Source: Ashinkailepas kermadecensis
Taxonomy: Eukaryota > Arthropoda > Thecostraca > Neolepadidae
Length of the DNA stretch: 64,000 nt
Direction of reading: 5' to 3'
NCBI GenBank assembly: GCA_034440615.1
Contig: JAOTOM010003865.1
Location: 62,001-126,000, forward strand
Shown: positions 11,293 through 22,457 of the stretch, piece by piece
Layout: each line of letters starts with the position of its first letter
Position numbering within the stretch: position 1 is the first letter of the stretch
Made by a program: the position numbers and the translations under genes
Notes under the pieces: model-generated
What the model was told of the DNA's origin: nothing
What the model saw: only the letters and a program-made list of their open reading frames with translations
Database searches by the model: none

Positions 11293-13563
11293 ATGGATAC
11301 CCTCCTGGCCGGTATTCCGGGTGTGTGTGTGTTTCAAGATGACATCGTTGTTGCGGGTGACTCAGCAGAGTCTCATCTGCAAGCTCTGCGTGAAGTGTTG
11401 CGCAGGCTGAAGGGGGCGGGCTTGCGCGTCAACAAACAGAAGTGCAAATTTGCTGTTGAGAGTGTGACCTATTTGGGTCATAAAGTCAGCGGCAGTGGGA
11501 TAGAGACGACTGTTGAGAAGGTAGGGGCCATTGTGGGCGCGCCCACTCCCTCCAACGTGGCAGAGCTGAGGAGTTGGTTAGGCTTGATCAACTTCTACTC
11601 CAAGTTTCTGTCAGGGCTGTCTACAACATTGGCACCTCTGTATACCTTGTTGAAACGGGGACAAGCCTGGAAATGGACTCAGGCTGAGCATCAGGCTTTC
11701 TGCGAAGCGAAGCACCTGCTGAAAAGCCCACCTGTCCTGGCGCATTTTGATCCGAATCGACCTGTAGTCTTGGCATGTGATGTGAGTCCTGTCGGAATAG
11801 GTTGTGTCTTAAGCCAGCGATTCCAGCATGGGGAGCAGCCTGTGGCTTATTACTCTCGGTCTCTGAATGACACGGAGCGTCGATACTCCCAGTCTGACAG
11901 AGAGGGTCTAGCGGTCCTGACTGGAGTGAAACACTTTCATTATTATTTGGCTGGCCGAACTTTCACTATCCGTACTGATCATAAGCCGCTTTTGGGCCTC
12001 ATTGGTGAGAATAAGCCTCTACCTCTGATGGCATCGCCGCGCGTGGTCCGTTGGGCGCTCATGCTGAGCGCGTATGATTACAGGCTCGAGTATGCGCCGG
12101 CTGCAAAGCAGGCACATTGCGATGCTCTGAGCCGGCTTCCGCTGCGGCACACTGTTGATTGTGCCATCTCCCCTCCGCCTGCTGAGACAATCCATTTGAT
12201 GGAGTTCTTGGATTCAACTCCTGTAACGGCTGATCAGATTAGCCTGTGGACTGCGAGAGACCCGGTGTTGTCGCAAGTGACTAAGTATGTCCGGGAGGGT
12301 TGGCCGACATCGGTTTTGTTGAGACCCGAGTTCGCTCCATACAAAACTCGGATATCTGAACTGAGTGTACAGGATGGCTGTCTGCTTTGGGGCTCCCGTG
12401 TTGTAATTCCGCCCCAGGGCCGTCCGCAAATTATCAGGCTACTACATGATGGCCACTGTGGGGAGTCACGCACAAAATCGTTCGCTAGAATGTATGTTTG
12501 GTGGCCAAAATTAGATGACGACATCTCGAAAGTAACGAAACTCTGTGAGGTGTGTCAGGAACATAGAGCCAGTGCACCTGAAGTGCCCATTCACCCTTGG
12601 GTCTGCCCTGCGAAAGCGTGGCAGCGAGTTCATGTGGATTATTGTGGGCCTATCGATGGGTGGATGTTTCTGGTCATTACGGATGCCCATTCGAAGTGGA
12701 TGGATATATATCCTTCTCGCACAGCAACTTCATTAGGGACAATGGAGCATCTGAGAGCGTCCTTTGCATCATGGGGAGTACCAACATTCTTGGTATCTGA
12801 TGGTGCCCAGTGTTTCATGTCAGGTGAATTTCAGACTTTTTGCCGTAAGAATGGCATAACCCACTTGACTTCCCCACCCTTGTCGCCCAAGAGCAACGGA
12901 TTGAGTGAGCGAAGTGTTCAGACTTTTAAATCGTCTTACCGGAAGCAAACGTCAGGCAGTCCTCAGACGAAGGTTTCACGGTTCCTATTCCGGTACCGGG
13001 CTACACCTCACTCCACAACCAGTGTCTCCCCAGCTGAGTTGTTTTTGGGTCGTCCCATGCGCACCCCACTCGACGTGGTGAAACCAGATTTGGAAAGAAA
13101 AGTGAGAATCCAGCAGGAAAAACAAAAATCTGTACGTGACAGGGGCACCCAAGACCGGTCGGTTGAGGTGGGACAGCCGGTGTATGTGTCGGCTGTTGAT
13201 CGTATCCGTGGTGGGGAAGGGAGACGTTGGTTGGCAGGTCACGTGACTGCCAAATCGGGACTTAAAATAACTGTGCGTCTGCAGGATGGCAGAGTGATTC
13301 AGAGGCATCTGGATCAGGTGAGACCGCGGCCGACGTGTACCGCCTCTGGTAGCGCGCCGAGCTCACCACTACCGTCGGCAGTGACTCCTGTGCCGTTGTT
13401 TGCACCGTTCGTGCCGCCGGTAGCGTTGGCAACAACAACTGTGCCAGTTGAAGTTTGTACCCCGAGGACTCAGGCACAACTCAGTGCTCCGGGTTCCCCA
13501 CGGACTTATGATTTGCGTGTCAGACAAACGCTGAAGCAGCCCGATTGGTTAATGTATTCGTAA
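11293..13563 (+). pseudogene. Ty3/Gypsy reverse transcriptase C-half, RNase H and integrase
   Basis: This is 756 open codons. FQDDIVVAG is the RT catalytic YxDD-type box, with F in the first position. The RNase H domain shows LACDVSPVGIGCVLSQ and IRTDHKPLLGL. The integrase has an HHCC zinc region (HDGHCGE...CEVCQEH) and a DDE core with Asp in HVDYCGP, Asp in FLVSDGAQC and Glu in SNGLSERSVQTF. The order RT-RH-IN is that of Ty3/Gypsy. The frame is open to its stop, but it is separated from the N-terminal RT by a frame break, so the copy cannot make intact polymerase as written. Confidence 0.85.
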
Positions 13564-13645
13564 TGTGATGCTGCACGTGTAAAATAAGTAATTTTCGTAT
13601 GTTTTGCTCTCTCTGCTTTTGAAGTATGTATTCGGGGTGGAGGAG

Positions 13646-13808
13646 TGTGATGATGTGTGTTGACCCACATTCGATGTGACACCACTCAGTACCCGGCGCC
13701 GTCTCTGCGCGCGGTCCGCCGCCGCGGGGCATGCTGACCGATTCGTTGTCCCGTGACCCGAGTGCTCAATAAACCAGTTGGTACCGGACCGCCGCCGAGT
13801 TTACTGCA
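13646..13808 (+). repeat. 3' LTR
   Basis: It is 163 bp, TGTGATGATG to TTTACTGCA, and follows the polypurine tract at 13634-13645. Three substitutions separate it from the 5' LTR. Confidence 0.95.
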
Positions 13809-13873
13809 CTCACCACATGCCGTGACCCCGCTCTGACCTCACTCACCATAACTCGGCTCGTGCCTGTCGTCAG

Positions 13874-14130
13874 AGGGCCGGTCCAGCGCACCGGAGCTGG
13901 AGTCGGGCGGCGCACTGCAAGTGACCTTCAAACAGCTGGAGCTGGACTACTACCCGTACCACCTGGCGTACGGCGACCGCAAGCACTGGGTGCGCTACGG
14001 CGAGTCGATCCCGGCGCAGTGGCTGGACCAGGCAATGGACGAGTTCCGCAAGCAGCTCACCACTCTGCTGCTGACGGGCGCACCTCAGCATACGCGGCTG
14101 GTGCGCGCGCCCCCGCACACCAATAACACG
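13874..14130 (+). CDS. BLTP3: BLTP3 exon b
   Basis: The exon has 257 bp, enters in phase 1 and ends in phase 0. Acceptor cctgtcgtcag; donor ACG|gtcagt. The translation includes LQVTFKQLELDYYPYHLAYG and WLDQAMDEFRKQLTTLLL. It aligns with the vertebrate BLTP3 strand around QLTVDYYPYH...NELLHEFE, part of the lipid-groove body. The resumed 33-bp minisatellite ends just upstream. Confidence 0.95.
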
Positions 14131-15854
14131 GTCAGTGCGCGCTGCTGGGACGGTGAGGCAGCCATCGCTCACGGCGATAGGATCCGCGCGCACGCAACTT
14201 TGACACGCGTACAACGCTGATTTCCCTTTGGAGACACTCCGTGCACGTTGTGCGCTTCGGCAACTCATTTTCTACCGCTTCGGCAATGCTTTTTCTATCG
14301 CTTCGGCAATGCATTTTCTATCGCGATCAGCAAACATGGGAGTTGGTCTAGCTTGCTGCGGGCTTGACATGATCTGATAAACGCAGCAAAGATGTGATTC
14401 CCATCCGGCTTGCGCCATCCAATTCCTCGACATGCTTCGAAAGGCTCCAAGCATCATGTGTGCATTGTTCACCAACTGAAGCAAGTGTTTACAAAAACGT
14501 GGAAATTTTGTTGATTTAGCTGACTAATGATCTGTTATGTCACCTCGAGGGTCATAAAAGCCGCATTCTACATTCATTCGTTCCTGACTATCAGTTACAG
14601 TTTGGATTTCCGCTATCAGTGCCAGTGGCGCAGCCGGGATTTTCTTCAGGGGGCCTGACCAAAATAAAAATGGCGTGAAAAAGTGAAGGGTTTCAGCGCA
14701 CGAGGCGCGCCAATAAAAAAAAAATGGTTTTGCGTGGTAGACATCTCAAAATGTCCAGTTTGACATAGTGTATTTTTGGTTGCTAAGGGGGTGCGGGCCT
14801 CCAGGCTCCCCTTGCTGCGCCTCTGATCGGCGCATTGGTTCAAGAGCAATGTTCCCGTGGGGAACAATGCCCCTGATACGTAGGGGTTCTCTATTTATAC
14901 TCCTAAATATTTATTAATTTCATATCGATTTAAGATGCACAGCTTGACCTTTGTCGTGGTAGATACTTTACAGATGCCATGCATTGAGCACACTTGAGCA
15001 CTGCCGATAGTTTTATCTGGACTCCGCTGCCAAAAACGGTGACGGTAGTGGTACTGGTTGTTTTGCTGATAATGTCGAACCCTCAAATGCTCGGAAAGTT
15101 GAACGTATTCTGTTGGTGTTCACTTTCTCAAACTTTATTGAAGCAGACCTTGAGTTGATTGGGTTTCCGTACGGCTGACGCGCGGCGGTTCGTTGGGATT
15201 TTCGATGATCCCTGTCGGCGGAGTATTCCAGATAATTCCGACTGAGGCGTGGTGACGCACTCTGGGTACCTGTGAGCCTGAAGTGCACGTGCGCTGGTAT
15301 GCCGACAGCAGAACGCACTAAACGTCATGATAATTTGATCAGCACGCATACATTGACCGGTGTTCGGATCGGATTGCAATGCTGGCCATGCTGCTATTTG
15401 CCAAATATCCCAGCGCTGACCGCATGCTACGACCGCCGGTGACACGTGTGGTTTCCTCATGCATTTGTAATTTTGCATTCATGACGTGTGGTGTTTATCC
15501 TCACGAATCGCTCGGCGGGAGCTGCTTAGCCAGTGGCGCTTGCGACCGCTGTGGACTCTGCCGTAGTGGAGTGTGTGTGACAACAATGACGGTGTGTGGT
15601 GGTATAGTGCATAGCGTGACTTCCTCACGGCTTCCACGTGCCATTCTTGCCCCCCCTGTCAGTCACGCGCGGTGATTGAGAATGCCACTGGGAGGGACGA
15701 GGGGGGATGAGCGCGGCAGGGTGACTTCTGCCTCGACTGGCCGAATTAACGTCCTGTCTACCCGGCGCCGACTGCGAACCCGGCAGCCGGTGCCGGACCG
15801 ACGCCGTCCCCGGGTACGGAACATCCCGACACACACCATGATGAGACGAAGAGT
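14131..15854. other. intron b-c, no gene recognised
   Basis: A short tandem repeat with cgcttcggcaatgc occurs at 14260-14315. The rest shows no exon, element or array that I can identify. Confidence 0.5.
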
Positions 15855-15928
15855 AGCGACAGGTGAGACTCGAACCCACAACCTTTCGATTGTGAGACGA
15901 GCATCTTACCCCTAGACCACTCGTCCCC
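15855..15928 (-). mobile_element. tRNA-like SINE head (minus strand)
   Basis: Read on the - strand this begins gggacgagtggtctagggg and carries the B box gggttcgagtctc. The following bases (ctgtcgctnctcttc) match the SINE at 8437-8599, so both belong to one family. The tail lies to the left and is not clearly delimited. The anticodon and acceptor stems do not fold into a good tRNA. Confidence 0.7.
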
Positions 15929-16029
15929 TGTGCCTGGTGTGATCGGTGTGACTGGTGTGGTCGGTGTGGTTGGTGTGGTCGGTGTGACTGATGTGGCCGC
16001 CCGGGTCTGATCAGCCGCACCGCCCACAG

Positions 16030-16228
16030 CCAGCGAACGGCACGGCCAGTTCGGTGGCCGGAGCGCCGGCCGGCTCCACGCCGCCGCCACCGTCGCCGCA
16101 CCGTTCGTTCGTGTTAGCGCAGCTGCGCAAGCTGATGTCGGCCGCGCTCGTCGTGCGCATCAACGACTTCGTCATCTATCGCGTGTCCACGTCGCATCGA
16201 AAGACGACGCTCAAGGAGTTCGTCTTGG
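16030..16228 (+). CDS. BLTP3: BLTP3 exon c
   Basis: The exon has 199 bp, enters in phase 0 and ends in phase 1. Acceptor cgcccacag; donor TTGG|gtgagt. A Pro/Ala/Ser-rich linker is followed by LRKLMSAALVVRINDFVIYR and VSTSHRK. This matches the vertebrate KLMSSSVVVRLADFNIYQVST segment, the start of the next beta-groove module. Confidence 0.95.
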
Positions 16229-16692
16229 GTGAGTGGCGCCATGCTTGACGGCCCGCCGGCGTTCTCTGTGTCTATATTTCTCTCTTCATCGCTCAGTGTC
16301 CGCTCTCCGTGCTCTCCGTGCTCTCACTCTGACTCTTGCTCTTCTGCCGGTGTGTTGCTTGACGGATGTACAGTGTCGGTGGGCCTGTTGACTGCGCGTA
16401 GACGCCCGGGACCTCTGGGGTCTGTATCGCCCGGGACCTCTGGGGTCTGTATCGCCCGGGGGCTCTGGGGTCTGTATCGCCCGGGACCTCTGGGGTCTGT
16501 ATCGCCCGGGGGCTCTGGGGTCTGTATCGCCCGGAGGCTCTGGGGTCTGTATCACCCTGTATCGCCAGTCCGGCGGCCGAGCTCTGGGGAAATACACCGA
16601 CCAAGAGGATAACGGGTGGTCTAAATAGTCAGCCATATAGTGACCATGCTTTGGGATGTTCTTTTAAAAACAATTTCTGAACTATCCTCATT
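16229..16692. other. intron c-d start with 25-bp minisatellite at 16405-16560
   Basis: About six units of 25 bp contain gggacctctggggtctg and tatcgcccg. The unit does not match the donor of exon c. Nothing else is seen. Confidence 0.75.
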
Positions 16693-16778
16693 TGGTCTTC
16701 ACAATCATGGGCGCTGTATAACCAATGCAGTTGATGCGCCCTAAAACCCAAATAACTAACTAACTGGTCTTCACAATC
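16693..16778 (+). mobile_element. 58-bp LINE 3' tail insertion with 14-bp target-site duplication
   Basis: The direct repeat tggtcttcacaatc occurs at 16693-16706 and 16765-16778. It brackets only 58 bp: the GGGCGC/GCGCCC hairpin and the tail taaaacccaaataactaact. This is an extremely 5'-truncated LINE insertion. Because the bracket is exact, it defines the minimal 3' unit of the family seen at 1685-1737. Confidence 0.85.
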
Positions 16779-18310
16779 CCGCAAGCAAATGCTACCATTG
16801 ATTTAATTACCGTGGCCTAGCACGACTTGAAGTCACAAAGTTTTGAGTTTTGTCTAAGCACAAACTGAATGAGTTCCACTTGATAAGAAAAGATGAACCA
16901 TATTTAGCCAATTTTCTTTTCGTTAGTTGACACACCCGTGCGTCGATGTTCTCAAGAGTGTTATTGGACAGAACAAAAGTGTCAGTGCAGCTATGGGATG
17001 CTTATTTTCACCGACACACTGTGATGCAAATGAGTGACTTTTCGTAGAAATGGTGCCTAAGGTATACGCTGTTTACCCCAGACTAACTGAAATCACACCG
17101 TGAACATGATTCCGAAGACGTTTACAACGGTTAAGTTCCGACATTTCAAATTTCCCGAAAATCCTGCTGTCTACCAAACAACTGAGTGGGTAAAAAAGTG
17201 CATCAGCCATGTGAATTATCATGCCAGAACAGAACAGAATAATACAACATTCTTGTCATAGCGATATATACGTTTTCAGTTTACTGTATAATTTGGTTAA
17301 CTTTACAGTTCATTAACCCTGCAAAAATGGAACAAAACACTGAGTACCGCAATACATTCCATGTGCATTCCATCTTAATTTCCAGTACGGTGGTACCAGT
17401 CTTATATGGTGGCTTCGCCCATTTCATTTACCTAGCGAATACTTGTTGCGCTACAATTGTTATTGCGTTATTGGGGAACATAATGAAAACATCCGTGGCG
17501 ATGGATAGCAAGTATGTATCAGGTTTTCGACAAATATTTAAAATTACGTGACAGCCGCACAGTGATTGTTTAAATTGGTACAGAAACATGCTGTTAAAAC
17601 AAGCATTGCAAAGTACAACAAATTGTAAGAAGACCATGCTTAGCGTATTCCTTTGGCGTATCCATGAATACCGCCATTCATTTTTGTAATTTTATTTCCT
17701 ACCTATTATCTCGAGACAGCCGTCTTCCCGAGGTTCCTTTGAGGAGAGTATGCGACGTTTTCCAATTAAGTGGAGCTAAGATTGTGTACACACACAAGGG
17801 TGCAATAATTTTGTTAAAGCGTATCTTGACGTGATGAAAGTATCAAGGTTGGTGTGACTAGCAACAATTGTCCGGACCTCAAGAAACAGTTTCGCTTTTG
17901 TCGAGCCCGTATCGGTCATCTTATCGCTATATTGTCCTCTTGCTCAAACCGTATAGTTATTGCGGGAGACGCCAGACACGAAGTGACGCTTTCTTCATCT
18001 TCAATGCGCAATGTGCTGTGTTTCTACATCAAGCTTACTGTTCGTGCTGTCCCTGCACGTCACTGAAAAACAAACTCCCTAGGCAATGTATCTAAATCGT
18101 GTGCTTACCATTATAGCCATGTTTTCACAGCAAGTACGAATTGTAAGTTATGCAAGTTAAACAGTTCTGACTTAACTTCTAGTTTTCCCGAAGTTGATAT
18201 ATCGGGATTTGAGAACCAACCAACCAACCGTTGAGATACTTTATGGGCCAGTATTTGGTGTGTTGGCGTTAATCAGTATCTCATGCACTGTACGTGAGCT
18301 TAGTCATTCA
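16779..18310. other. AT-rich intron c-d
   Basis: No exon, repeat array or element recognised. A (ccaa)4 run at 18214-18229 resembles the SINE tail, but I cannot define a SINE body upstream. Confidence 0.5.
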
Positions 18311-18462
18311 TGGTTTTGGGACGATCCTCGGACTTCGCTGGACTGTACAGATAGATGTTTCGAAAGGTCTCCACTTCGGCCTGTCTCGGCAAGTCGAAGT
18401 GCGGTCTTCTGAAACATCTATCTTTATACTCCAGTGAAGTCCGAGACTCGTCCAAAAACTAG
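18311..18462. repeat. foldback element with arms of about 70 bp
   Basis: The arm at 18311-18380 is complementary to 18392-18462 with scattered mismatches and a loop of about 11 bases. The shared words are ctcggacttcgctgga and its complement tccagtgaagtccgag, and agatagatgttt and aaacatctatct. The sequence attca flanks both sides (18306-18310, 18465-18469). It could be a small foldback transposon or a long hairpin RNA; it is longer than a usual animal pre-miRNA. Confidence 0.75.
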
Positions 18463-20514
18463 GGATTCACCAGGATAGAATGACTTTCAGGAACAACCTA
18501 TCAATTTATGTTGTTCAGTTTTTGTTTCCATTTTATTGTTGGGATGTCATCTCGTGCGTGGAGCCGCTAAACGTTAACCACTTTAATGTTGGGCTGTTTC
18601 ATTAAGGCAGAAGCTCACCCCTACTACATTTGTACCAAAGCGTTAACATTGTAGGTGGTCGGATCATGTTGGGAACGTCAACTAGTCGCGTCGTCTATTA
18701 CCCTGGTTTATCGTATTGAAAAACAACGTGTTCCTTGCGACTCGTTTCGTCCATGTATTTGGTTGCTAAGAAAATGAAGGTGCTATGGGCTATGTATGTA
18801 TATTAAGTACGCGGTGATCACTCAGCAAAATGAGGTCTTATTTTCATCGGAAATCAAAAATATTAAAATTAGATGCTTCAAAATTCCTGGCGTCGTGAGT
18901 TATAAACTGTGCATCTACGTATTATCATTATACTTGCTCTTAGTGCCCAACGTGATCCGTAGAACCAATTCGCATCACAGTTTGAAATGGAGGGTGTTAA
19001 ACGGGCCTGCTACCGGACGATTTGTGTGGGGGGGGGGCGCCTTAGTTGACTGGGCTGGCTTCGTCGGCTCCTCGTCAAATGTATGTGTGACGTGCCTCTT
19101 CGCGGACGTCCATGTGCCGGGGCAGGACTCGCACTGCTCCGTCTGCCGCCGCTCTGTGTCTGCTGTCGGGGGAGGGGGCGGGGCGGAGGGAGCATGGCTC
19201 ACTCACAAACACCCTGTAGTCACAGCACCGTGTTTGCCTTTGCAGGGCGCCGTGCCAAGAGAAGTCTGGGACCTCGGCCTTCTAACCTAGTCTTCTGCTC
19301 GCCACGTAACATATAACCGTCGTCTTTCTTGCACCGTCCCCGCTTTCGTTGGTCGTGTAGTGGGCTAGCCGGGCGCCGGCGCGCGGCGTCGGCTGTGGCG
19401 GAGAGCGGCCGTCCCGAGCCGGGGCTGACCCGACCTGACCTGACCTGACCTGACCTGACCAGACCTGGGCGGCGGCCGGCTCGCCGCCCGGTCGCTCACG
19501 CCGCCCGCCGGCGCCGCTGCAGACGTGTTCGGCTGGCAGTGCGGCCGTGCGGCGGTGTCGCTGCACGCGCGGCACTGCGCCTGGCCCGCCGGCCGCCCCG
19601 GCCGCCCCGGCACCCCTGTCGGCCGTCACGTCGTGTGCTGCTTCCTGCCCGCGCGGCGGCCCGTTTGGCCGCAGCCAGCTGCCAGTTGATGTTAGTGGCT
19701 AGAAGACCTGCATTACCTGACTATTTTGTCCTCCCTTTTGTACCTCCGGTACTAGCGTAATAGGGAAGCATCAGCAAGGGAACGGTCGCGCCGCACCCTT
19801 GTCGGCTTTTAGGCAACCTTGTAGGTGATACGTGCAGGGGTCTTGGACGCCCTCGCCTGTCTTGCCTTCCCAATGATGACAGTTAGGTTTTGTAGCCCGT
19901 AGCGAGAGTAACCCACCCTCATGTGTCTGATTATGGCACATGGCTTTTGTATCGATGTTGTATGGTTTTCCCCAAGGCAATGTCGACCTTGTTTAAGTCG
20001 TAGTATGGAGTAGAGAGATCCGTTGAGGGTCAGTAATATGACTGATAATTCACAGGAATAGCATGAATCTAACCGTTTTTTTTCTCTCAATAGTTATTAT
20101 ACGCCAATGTTTGTGCTAAAGGTGTGTTCAGGCCCCCGCCTCATTCTAGGAGACCTGAAAAGCGTGCCATCCAATCAATTCTAACGGTACGCAAGTGAAT
20201 CGTCGTAAGATTGATTATCGCGGTGTATAAAAATATCAACAAAAAAATCGTAACAGCAGATTCAGGAAGCCACAAAGCAGATCATTGCAGTTCCATTCCC
20301 CTTTATAGTCTAACTGCGTTTCATTCCTATTTTCTTGCTTGATTGTTTAACGCATTCCTATAAAAAAAATGGAATGCTTCTTTGTCCCCTCCACAAAAAA
20401 AATAAGCTGGAAGCCATCATCATCGCGAAAATGGATCATTATTATTGGTATTAAGTATGAATGGAGTAATGTACACCAAAGTTCCAGTTATATGAATAAT
20501 TTTTTTTTTAACTG
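18463..20514. other. intron c-d, with a GC-rich island at 19360-19690
   Basis: Mostly AT-rich intron. The island carries a (cctga)n run at 19428-19462 and an acceptor-like cgccgctgcag at about 19516-19526. An open stretch with no homology to the BLTP3 family follows it. I do not call it an exon because exons c and d join directly with correct phase and match the family without it. Confidence 0.5.
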
Positions 20515-20690
20515 GGCAGGCTGTCTGCAGGCCAGTGTCCAGACAGGCTTTCCGTAAACCAGTGGCCGATCAGGCTGTCTGTAGACCAGTGGCCGGACAG
20601 GCTTTCCGTAAACCAGTGGCCGATCAGGCTGTCTGTAGACCAGTGACCGGACAGGCTGTCTGTAGACCAGTGGCTAATGCCACCGGTCAA
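20515..20690. repeat. 27-bp minisatellite
   Basis: About six units alternate gtaaaccagtggccgatc with gtagaccagtggccgg. Intronic. Confidence 0.85.
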
Positions 20691-20854
20691 TAGATAGTGC
20701 AATGATAGTCTGCCTCATGCGTAGAAGTAGGATCAAAACTTTACTGAGAAGTAGAGCTGTGCTTGTTCGTAGTGCTAGATATCGATCGAAGTACGCTGTT
20801 TTCAAAGGCTGTCCAAATCTGCGCCGCGAGGATTTAAAGTTGCGCTCGGTTCTA

Positions 20855-20965
20855 CGTGATGCCACAGTTTCGGTAGGTCGGTCGGTTCTACGTGATGCCA
20901 CAGTTTCGGTAGGTCTGTCGGTTCTGCGTGATCCCACCGTTTGGGTAGGTCGGTCGGTGTTATCA
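20855..20965. repeat. 36-bp tandem repeat, three units
   Basis: Three units contain cggttctacgtgatgccac and gtttcggtaggtcggt. Intronic. Confidence 0.85.
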
Positions 20966-21149
20966 TCCGTAGCCCGTTGACTGCCCAGAACAGAACAACA
21001 CCTTTAGCTGCAATATTGATTATTTCCTTGGAGTACTGTTGTTGGCTAGCCTGAGCAGCAGTGCAGTAACTGGACTTACCGACGGTCCACCCGTTTGAGA
21101 AGTGGCTGCATCCAACACCTTCCAATATTTCGTTGCATTCGAGCCACAT

Positions 21150-21194
21150 ACCTATATGACCTATGTAGTCAATGCGCCCTAAAGCCCAAATAAC
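21150..21194 (+). mobile_element. LINE 3' tail, copy 4
   Basis: gtagtcaatgcgccctaaag followed by cccaaataac matches the 3' hairpin's right arm and the tail of the LINE family. The left arm is degraded. Confidence 0.55.
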
Positions 21195-21456
21195 GTTTAC
21201 CACCACAATAAATGGGGTCCTGCCGTCTCTAATCTTGGTCTAATTTCCCGATGCTGTCTAAAAAGCGTCCCCTTGTCGGTAAACACGGCACATTCAAATT
21301 CGTGGAGCTGGGTTTTCAATTCGGTTGTCTCTGACCAAGCCCTGCGTGGTTCGTCGCTGGGCCCGCGGATGGGCGAGCTGCCTCGCGCCAGCAGCTCGTG
21401 ACGTCTGGTACATACACTTGTGCCCGTCGTGACCTCGTTCTGCCCGCGCCCTGCAG

Positions 21457-21549
21457 GGGACAAGGATCGCACGAACGTGCCCGGCCAGAACTCCAGCGTG
21501 CATATCGAGATGACCTACTTCTACTACCCGGGCAACATACTGTTTCCCG
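21457..21549 (+). CDS. BLTP3: BLTP3 exon d
   Basis: The exon has 93 bp, enters in phase 1 and ends in phase 1. Acceptor cgccctgcag; donor CCCG|gtgagc. It encodes SSVHIEMTYFYYPGNILFP, matching vertebrate AVYIEFTEYYYP. It is the smallest exon. Confidence 0.93.
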
Positions 21550-21849
21550 GTGAGCTGCAGAGTGGTTACAGCAGGAGTGTGCAGTTTTTTTTTGGCTGCT
21601 GGTGAAAGTGGGCCCAAGTGTTCTGCGGTATCACGGGCTTAAAGGGGAAGATTGGGTCGATGCGTACAACACAGTAGATGTGAGACCGCAGTTACACTGG
21701 TTATTTATTAGTGATTGCCGCGTTTGGCAACGTATGTCTTTTTAATTGAATTGATTGCATGTCTTAATGTACATTTATATATATATATATATATATATGA
21801 ATGATGATGAAAACAAACCAATTATGTGGAGATGACTTGAATGTAAACG

Positions 21850-21875
21850 TTTCAACCTCAATAGGTCTTCATCAG
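21850..21875 (-). ncRNA. hammerhead-ribozyme-like core, left arm
   Basis: On the - strand the order is CTGATGA, a stem II with GACCT/AGGTT around a 4-base loop (one G-U pair), then GAAA. This is the conserved hammerhead core. I cannot draw convincing stems I and III, so catalytic activity is uncertain. Confidence 0.45.
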
Positions 21876-21912
21876 TAAAAAAACAGAGCACATAGCACAA
21901 CACATAGGTCTA

Positions 21913-21938
21913 CTGATGAAGACCTATTGAGGTCGAAA
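21913..21938 (+). ncRNA. hammerhead-ribozyme-like core, right arm
   Basis: CTGATGA at 21913-21919, stem II GACCT/AGGTC closed by ATTG, then GAAA at 21935-21938. The core is complete and stem II is fully paired. The sequence after GAAA (cgtttac) would have to form a minimal stem III. It points away from the left-arm copy. Confidence 0.5.
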
Positions 21939-22022
21939 CGTTTACATTAAAGTCATCTCCACATAATTTGTTTGTTTTCATCATCCATCCTCATTCATAC
22001 TTGTCTATGGATAACTCATATT

Positions 22023-22120
<98 letters not shown>

Positions 22121-22457
22121 GTGTATGTATGTATATTATAGATTATATAATGTATTTTAAACATGTTATATAATATAATATATATTATATTATTATATCT
22201 AAGGTGTAAGTATGAGCCGGCTCTCCACCATAAAACAGATGGCCATCTCGCTCAGCGTTGAATGTGCAAAATTATAGTTTGAAGCGTTGCATGTGCCCGA
22301 TGCATTTCAAAGCACCCTCATCCCTCTCTCTCCACCACAAATACTCCTGTTCGAACAAAGCGGCCGTCCATTCAGTCTGCTACACGTTCAGAACCCGAGT
22401 GTGTCGTGCGGCGTGCTGTCTTGCGCGCCTCGCTGACGCCTGTTGGTCTCACCACAG

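Larger units (their letters stand above)
9153..13813 (+). mobile_element. Ty3/Gypsy LTR retrotransposon with 5-bp target-site duplication
   Basis: The element proper is 9158-13808 (4651 bp), flanked by the direct repeat ctcac at 9153-9157 and 13809-13813. Two 163-bp LTRs differ at three positions, so insertion is recent on an evolutionary scale. A primer-binding site begins tggcgaccagtg directly after the 5' LTR, and a purine-rich ggggtggaggag lies just before the 3' LTR. The internal part encodes Gag-protease, then reverse transcriptase, RNase H and integrase. The pol frame is broken twice, so this copy looks non-autonomous. No envelope-like frame is present. It sits in sense orientation in BLTP3 intron a-b. 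Confidence 0.95.
21797..21997. mobile_element. foldback element with 80-bp arms, Penelope-like candidate
   Basis: The arms 21797-21877 and 21911-21997 are about 96% complementary, apart from a 6-base insertion near the right end. The spacer is 33 bp. Each arm contains ctgatgaagacctattgagg and gaaacgtttacatt, read outward. Penelope-like elements are known to carry hammerhead motifs in their terminal repeats. No Penelope coding sequence is seen here, so the assignment is inference. Confidence 0.6.
21776..22118. repeat. (AT)n microsatellites flanking a foldback
   Basis: (AT)n runs lie at about 21776-21797 and 22020-22118. They bracket the inverted repeat described below. The second is nearly pure for about 90 bp. 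Confidence 0.95.

Noticed and set aside
22280..22370. C2H2 zinc-finger-like peptide (CPMHFKAPSSLSLHH)
   Set aside because: Cys/His spacing does not fit the motif and there is no second finger; it is upstream intron of exon e.
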